DNA from: a bacterium
GTDB taxonomy: Bacteria > Patescibacteriota > Minisyncoccia > Phycocordibacterales > SBAW01
Direction of reading: 5' to 3'
Length of the DNA: 13,089 nt
NCBI GenBank assembly: GCA_021813335.1
Contig: JAKALC010000014.1
Span: 1 to 13,089, forward strand
A program made the position numbers and the translations under genes. The notes under the pieces are model-generated. The model had not been told where the DNA came from, searched no databases, and saw only the letters and a list, made by a program, of their open reading frames with translations. Of this stretch, positions 5,807 to 13,089 are shown one piece after another (position 1 is the stretch's first letter; the number at the start of each line of letters is the position of its first letter).

Positions 5807-5857
5807 TTTATGTAGATAAGTATTTTTCGGGGCGGCAGCAGCGGGCGTTCGTGCGTT

Positions 5858-5885
5858 TTAACCATCGCAGCGTAACTTTTATAAC
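5858..5885 (+). promoter_or_regulatory. Possible rpoBC-proximal promoter (TTAACC-16-TATAAC)
   Basis: TATAAC (5880-5885) ends 5 bases before ATG 5891, with TTAACC (5858-5863) as a partial -35. If used, the rpoBC mRNA would begin at or next to its start codon. Only TCCCT lies between, which is not an SD. Confidence 0.35.
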
Positions 5886-5890
5886 TCCCT

Positions 5891-12733
<6,843 letters not shown>

Positions 12734-12786
12734 TACAAGCTGGACGTCGGATATCCAACGGCCCCATAAAGAACGTACCAGAGCAA

Positions 12787-12821
12787 GAGCGGCGCCCCTT
12801 CGGGGCGCCGCTCCGCGTTTT
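12787..12821 (+). terminator. Intrinsic terminator after rpoBC
   Basis: A perfect 12-bp stem GAGCGGCGCCCC/GGGGCGCCGCTC (12787-12798 with 12802-12813) and a TTC loop are followed by CGCGTTTT. It lies 53 bases after the stop. The rest of 12734-12890 is GC-rich and shows no gene. Confidence 0.8.
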
Positions 12822-12895
12822 CGGGGGTCTGTCCGGTGTTCGGATTCTCGGCGCGGCCGCGGCCGGGGGCGATGTCGCGCCGGTGTCGAACGGAG

Positions 12896-12901
12896 TATAC
12901 T
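12896..12901 (+). promoter_or_regulatory. -10 element (TATACT) for dnaG
   Basis: TATACT lies 39 bases before the dnaG ATG. No good -35 lies 16-18 bases upstream (TGTCGC at 12873-12878). Context GTATACTGAAA matches the rpoBC upstream promoter. Initiation near 12908 would coincide with the first copy of the 11-bp repeats. Confidence 0.5.
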
Positions 12902-12907
12902 GAAACG

Positions 12908-12940
12908 GCATTCCTGCAGCATTCTTGCCGCATTCTTGCT
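12908..12940 (+). repeat. Three tandem 11-bp repeats (GCATTCYTGCN) abutting the dnaG start codon
   Basis: Copies: GCATTCCTGCA (12908-12918), GCATTCTTGCC (12919-12929), GCATTCTTGCT (12930-12940); ten of eleven positions agree apart from one C/T change, and the last position differs in each copy. The array fills the whole predicted leader and ends exactly at ATG 12941, leaving no SD. Confidence 0.85.
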
Positions 12941-13089
12941 ATGGCCGACGATTCCGTACAGCAGATAAAAGACCGGCTTTCCATCGTCGACGTGGTCGGC
13001 GGATACGTGCAGCTCCAGAAGGCGGGCAGGAACTACCGCGCCCGCTGCCCCTTCCACAAGGAGCGCACGCCGTCCTTTATGGTCTCGCC
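12941..13089 (+). CDS. dnaG: DNA primase DnaG, N-terminal fragment, truncated by window edge
   Basis: Synthesises RNA primers for replication at the fork with the DnaB helicase. Only 49 codons are present: MADDSVQQIKDRLSIVDVVG (1-20), then YVQLQKAGRNYRARCPFHKERTPSF, the opening of the CHC2 zinc-binding domain with C36 and H39 visible. The catalytic TOPRIM domain lies beyond the edge. The ATG at 12941 is right because the family starts at this point and no conserved residues precede it. There is no SD; the codon is preceded by three tandem repeats. In many bacteria rpoD follows dnaG; that cannot be checked here. Confidence 0.95.
   Translation, partial: MADDSVQQIKDRLSIVDVVGGYVQLQKAGRNYRARCPFHKERTPSFMVS

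Overview
This is a G+C-rich (roughly 60% by eye), tightly packed bacterial chromosome segment made almost entirely of housekeeping information-processing genes. The compact genes, the eroded ribosomal-protein/tRNA-modification cluster (no rimM or rplS), the small RpoB without large lineage inserts, and a DnaG N-terminus of the type common in Parcubacteria suggest a member of the Candidate Phyla Radiation (Patescibacteria). That placement is an inference from gene content and protein style; no 16S gene or other decisive marker lies in the window.

Layout. (1) 1-1744, minus strand: the first ~581 codons of ribonuclease R (rnr), running off the left edge. (2) 1745-2826: a divergent promoter region, then two plus-strand genes for small membrane proteins (73 and 144 aa). 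Each has a GTG start, a strong Shine-Dalgarno (SD) and its own terminator, and the two look paralogous. (3) 2827-5596: rpsP (bS16), khpA (KH-domain RNA-binding protein), a histidine-phosphatase-family enzyme, a NUDIX hydrolase and trmD (tRNA m1G37 methyltransferase). This resembles the classical rpsP-khpA-rimM-trmD-rplS cluster with rimM replaced by two enzymes and rplS absent. (4) 5597-5890: a 294-base intergenic region with a strong promoter-like pair, a hairpin plus T-run, and a second possible promoter abutting the next start codon. (5) 5891-12733: one uninterrupted 2280-codon gene encoding RNA polymerase beta fused to beta-prime (RpoB-RpoC). (6) 12734-12940: a terminator, a -10 element and three tandem 11-bp repeats. 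(7) 12941-13089: the 5' end of dnaG (primase), running off the right edge.

How it works together: RNase R, KhpA, bS16 and TrmD serve RNA turnover and translation; RpoBC is the transcription core; DnaG primes replication. Most units carry their own promoter and/or intrinsic terminator, so the region looks like short transcription units rather than one long operon. The NUDIX-trmD pair overlaps by 4 bases and is probably translationally coupled.

Most notable: the beta/beta-prime fusion with a linker of about 18 residues; near-total absence of the tetranucleotide CATG (three occurrences in 13 kb), with synonymous codons before Met apparently chosen to avoid it; unusual residues in the RNAP trigger loop and rifampicin pocket; ATG-start genes lacking SD sequences while all three GTG-start genes have strong ones; and the perfectly spaced triple repeat touching the dnaG start codon. 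No mobile element, CRISPR array, tRNA or rRNA was found.
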